Assembly: GCA_019348575.1 (NCBI GenBank)
Contig: JAHWJE010000096.1
Location: forward strand, 1-6,509
Direction: 5' to 3'
DNA: 6,509 bases
From: Actinomycetota bacterium
Lineage (GTDB): Bacteria > Actinomycetota > Thermoleophilia > Solirubrobacterales > Solirubrobacteraceae
Positions within the stretch are counted from its first letter, which is position 1. Every line of letters starts with the position of its first letter. The translations under genes were made by a program, and so were the position numbers. Shown here one piece after another: positions 5,025 to 6,509 of this stretch. Below the pieces are notes generated by a model. It worked only from the letters and a program-made list of their open reading frames with translations, was not told the DNA's origin and searched no databases.

Positions 5025-5918
5025 ATGGCCGCGCAGCCCGCACCCCAGAACCTCGACCCCGCGGCGCTGATCGACGACGCGCCCGAGGACGAGTTCGCGC
5101 TCGTCGAACTGCGCCTGGACTGGCCCTACGACCTCGACGTCCACCCTGCGCACAGGCAGCTGTGGCTGCGCTGCTTCGTCATCACGCAGGACCCGCTCAG
5201 CTGGATCCCCAACCGTGGCGAAGCGTGGACGGCGGTCACGCTCGACGACGACGTGCTCGAGGTCGACCTCTATCTCACGCTCGAGCTCGTGCGCCGCACG
5301 ATGCACGAGAGCGGGGGCGATCTCGCGGTCGCGGTCGGCCGCTATGCGACGCCCGTGCTCGCGGCCGCGCTCGAGCGCGAGGAGGAGCTTCTGCAGGGCG
5401 ACTACCCGCGGCTGGCCGCGCGCGGCGAGGTGCCGCGCCTGCTGCAGGACGTCGACGGCGACCACGGCGCGTTCGGCACGCCGTCGATCCAGGCCAAGCG
5501 CTCGTGGAGCGCGGTCGGGCTCGGCGCGCTGACCGATCTCGTCCAGCACGCATTCGGGGAGGTCGATCTGGACCGCTCGAACGTGACGCTCGAGCCCGTC
5601 GAGCCCGTCGACGAGGAGTGCCCGGCCTGCCAGGGGCACGCCTTCGGCTACCCGACGAGCCTGGAGGATGCGAAGGCGACGATGTGCGACAAGCACAGGA
5701 ACGCCGCCGTGGCCGTCAACACCGCACGCCTGCTGCGCGCGCGGGAGTCCAACTACGCCGGCTGGCGCGCGGTCGACAAGGCCGCCATGCGCGTCAACAA
5801 GGCGCCGGAGCCGTCCTACGCGCCGCAACCGCCACGCGTCGTCGGGGAGACCCCCGCGCGTAACGAGCCGTGCCCCTGCGGCAGCGGCAAGAAGTACAAG
5901 CGCTGCCACGGCGCGTGA
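5025..5918 (+). CDS. SEC-C motif protein with a second Cys/His cluster
   Basis: The 297-residue protein ends in a textbook SEC-C zinc motif, [17 protein letters not shown] (Cys283, Cys285, Cys294, His295), as at the end of SecA and in many stand-alone proteins. The remaining ~280 residues are not a SecA and I do not recognise them. They are acidic, with a beta-rich opening ([44 protein letters not shown]) and a helical middle. A second potential zinc site is C-P-A-C at 199-202 plus C-D-K-H at 221-224. A proline-rich linker ([15 protein letters not shown]) joins the body to the SEC-C tail. There is no signal peptide or membrane helix, so it is probably cytoplasmic. The ATG at 5025 is the natural start. 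The next gene converges from the other strand. SEC-C often tethers proteins to partners or ribosomes, but here the role is unknown. Confidence 0.85.
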   Translation: MAAQPAPQNLDPAALIDDAPEDEFALVELRLDWPYDLDVHPAHRQLWLRCFVITQDPLSWIPNRGEAWTAVTLDDDVLEVDLYLTLELVRRTMHESGGDLAVAVGRYATPVLAAALEREEELLQGDYPRLAARGEVPRLLQDVDGDHGAFGTPSIQAKRSWSAVGLGALTDLVQHAFGEVDLDRSNVTLEPVEPVDEECPACQGHAFGYPTSLEDAKATMCDKHRNAAVAVNTARLLRARESNYAGWRAVDKAAMRVNKAPEPSYAPQPPRVVGETPARNEPCPCGSGKKYKRCHGA

Positions 5919-5927
5919 ACCCCGCTG

Positions 5928-5939
5928 GGCGCCGGCGCC
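5928..5939. terminator. GC palindrome in the convergent gap, possible terminator
   Basis: GGCGCCGGCGCC is a perfect 12-bp palindrome 9 bp after the SEC-C gene stop, inside the 76-base gap (5919-5994) between two converging genes. Followed by further G/C-rich repeats, it could form stem-loops on either transcript. No T-run is present and its short loop makes a stable hairpin uncertain. Confidence 0.25.
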
Positions 5940-5994
5940 GCCGCCGCTCGGCGAGCAGCCGCGGCCGTCCTGACCGCGAGCGCTGCTGCTCAGC

Positions 5995-6509
5995 TCAGAT
6001 GAAGACGCGCAGGATCGAGATCAGCAGCAGGATGAAGCAGGCGGCGGCGACCGTCCCGAGTATGCGGATGACCCACAGGTCGAAGATCGAGAACGGCAGC
6101 TTGTTCGCCGGCCTGGGGCGCTGCAGCTCGGCCATCACCGTGCGCGCGGCCGGCATCGTGCGCACGCCGATCGGCTCCTCGGGCTGGCCCGTGCGCTCGG
6201 GCTCGTCCGCGCGGGCGCGCTCCGCGCCGGCGCGCTCCTCCTGCGCGCGCTGCTCCTGCGCGCGCTCCTCCTGCGCGCGCTCCTCCTGCGCGCGCTCCTC
6301 CTGCGCGCGCTCGCTCTTGACGTGACGCTGTTGCGCGCGGTACGCGAGCAGGACCTCGTCGCGCTGCGCGTTGGCCTCGTCGCGCTGGGCCTGCGCGGCC
6401 GCCAGCGCCGCCTCGAGGTCCTCGCGCGCCCGCAGTGCCGCGTCGTGCGCCTGCTGCATCCGCGTGCGCGTGCGCACGGCGGCCTCTCGCGCCGCGACGG
6501 CCTCGTCGA
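5995..6509 (-). CDS. Coiled-coil protein with pentapeptide repeats and C-terminal membrane helix, 5' end outside window
   Basis: The last ~170 residues of a larger protein are present; the frame is open to the window edge, so a GTG at 6477 is probably internal. The visible part starts with an Ala/Arg/Glu/Gln-rich coiled coil (DEAVAAREAAVRTRTRM..., AREDLEAALAAAQAQRDEAN), then a stretch of R-A-Q-E-E repeats. A basic/proline-containing linker (PEEPIGVRTMPAARTVMAEL, PRPANKLPF) follows. It ends with one hydrophobic helix at the very C-terminus, from LWVIRILGTVAAACFILLL to the final RVFI. This is a tail-anchor layout: the coiled coil would face the cytoplasm with almost nothing beyond the membrane. 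I do not recognise the family. Wide coiled coil plus anchor would suit a scaffold or envelope-associated role, but that is inference. The stop is TGA at 5997-5995, converging on the SEC-C gene. Confidence 0.7.
   Translation of the reverse strand, partial: DEAVAAREAAVRTRTRMQQAHDAALRAREDLEAALAAAQAQRDEANAQRDEVLLAYRAQQRHVKSERAQEERAQEERAQEERAQEQRAQEERAGAERARADEPERTGQPEEPIGVRTMPAARTVMAELQRPRPANKLPFSIFDLWVIRILGTVAAACFILLLISILRVFI
6226..6315 (-). repeat. 15-bp tandem repeat encoding E-E-R-A-Q
   Basis: Six adjacent 15-bp units run from 6226 to 6315. Those at 6256-6270, 6271-6285 and 6286-6300 are identical, the one at 6241-6255 differs by one base (EQRAQ), and the two outer ones are degenerate. The unit reads GAGGAGCGCGCGCAG on the minus strand and stays in the frame of the coiled-coil gene. 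Copy number may vary between strains. Confidence 0.95.

Noticed and set aside
4746..5909. 387-codon minus-strand open frame opposite the SEC-C gene
   Set aside because: It lacks any motif and would run antisense through the stop of one gene and all of another; the SEC-C zinc motif fixes the true strand.
6226..6315. Possible CRISPR array from the regular repeats
   Set aside because: The units are 15 bp with no spacers and are in frame with a coding sequence; no cas gene is present.

Overview
The window is very GC-rich (third codon positions almost all G or C in most genes) and its gene content looks like a soil or freshwater actinobacterium. The best guess is a Thermoleophilia / Solirubrobacterales lineage. 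This rests on the actinobacterial flavour of the DapE segment, a secretory-lipase-like hydrolase, a YCII protein, GTG starts and several TAnnnT boxes just before start codons. The assignment is inferred from family knowledge; no phylogeny could be run. There is no CRISPR array, rRNA, tRNA, transposase or phage gene.

Layout. Bases 1-168 (minus) hold the N-terminal end of a type III pantothenate kinase (CoaX). It overlaps by 4 nt the end of a 336-codon minus-strand reading frame (165-1175). That frame is a three-part, in-frame mosaic: the first ~44 residues of an FGGY sugar kinase, then ~208 residues from the middle of DapE (succinyl-diaminopimelate desuccinylase), then ~84 residues from the C-terminal part of an Obg GTPase domain. 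No component is complete. The CoaX end also uses A/T-ending codons much more than the rest. Either the locus is heavily rearranged or the left ~420-1050 bases are an assembly chimera.

From 1176 rightward the window looks coherent. Plus-strand genes are a GNAT acetyltransferase (1293-1748), a cysteine hydrolase of the isochorismatase family (1766-2299), a YCII-domain protein (2453-2809) and a small protein of unknown function (2874-3272). Facing them is a minus-strand MTH1187/DUF77 thiamine-binding-type protein (3330-3638). Divergent from that is a membrane-anchored or secreted LIP-family alpha/beta hydrolase (3710-4948) whose nucleophile serine appears to be glycine. A perfect 36-bp tandem duplication spans the hydrolase stop codon and runs into the promoter zone of a SEC-C zinc-motif protein (5025-5918). 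At the right edge a minus-strand gene (5995 to beyond 6509) encodes a coiled-coil protein with a 15-bp/5-residue repeat and a C-terminal membrane helix.

No obvious shared pathway links these genes. They look like short transcription units of mostly housekeeping or accessory functions. I found no convincing new multi-gene system. The points most worth checking are the triple mosaic frame, the apparent pseudoenzyme hydrolase, the 36-bp duplication and the repeat-bearing tail-anchored protein.
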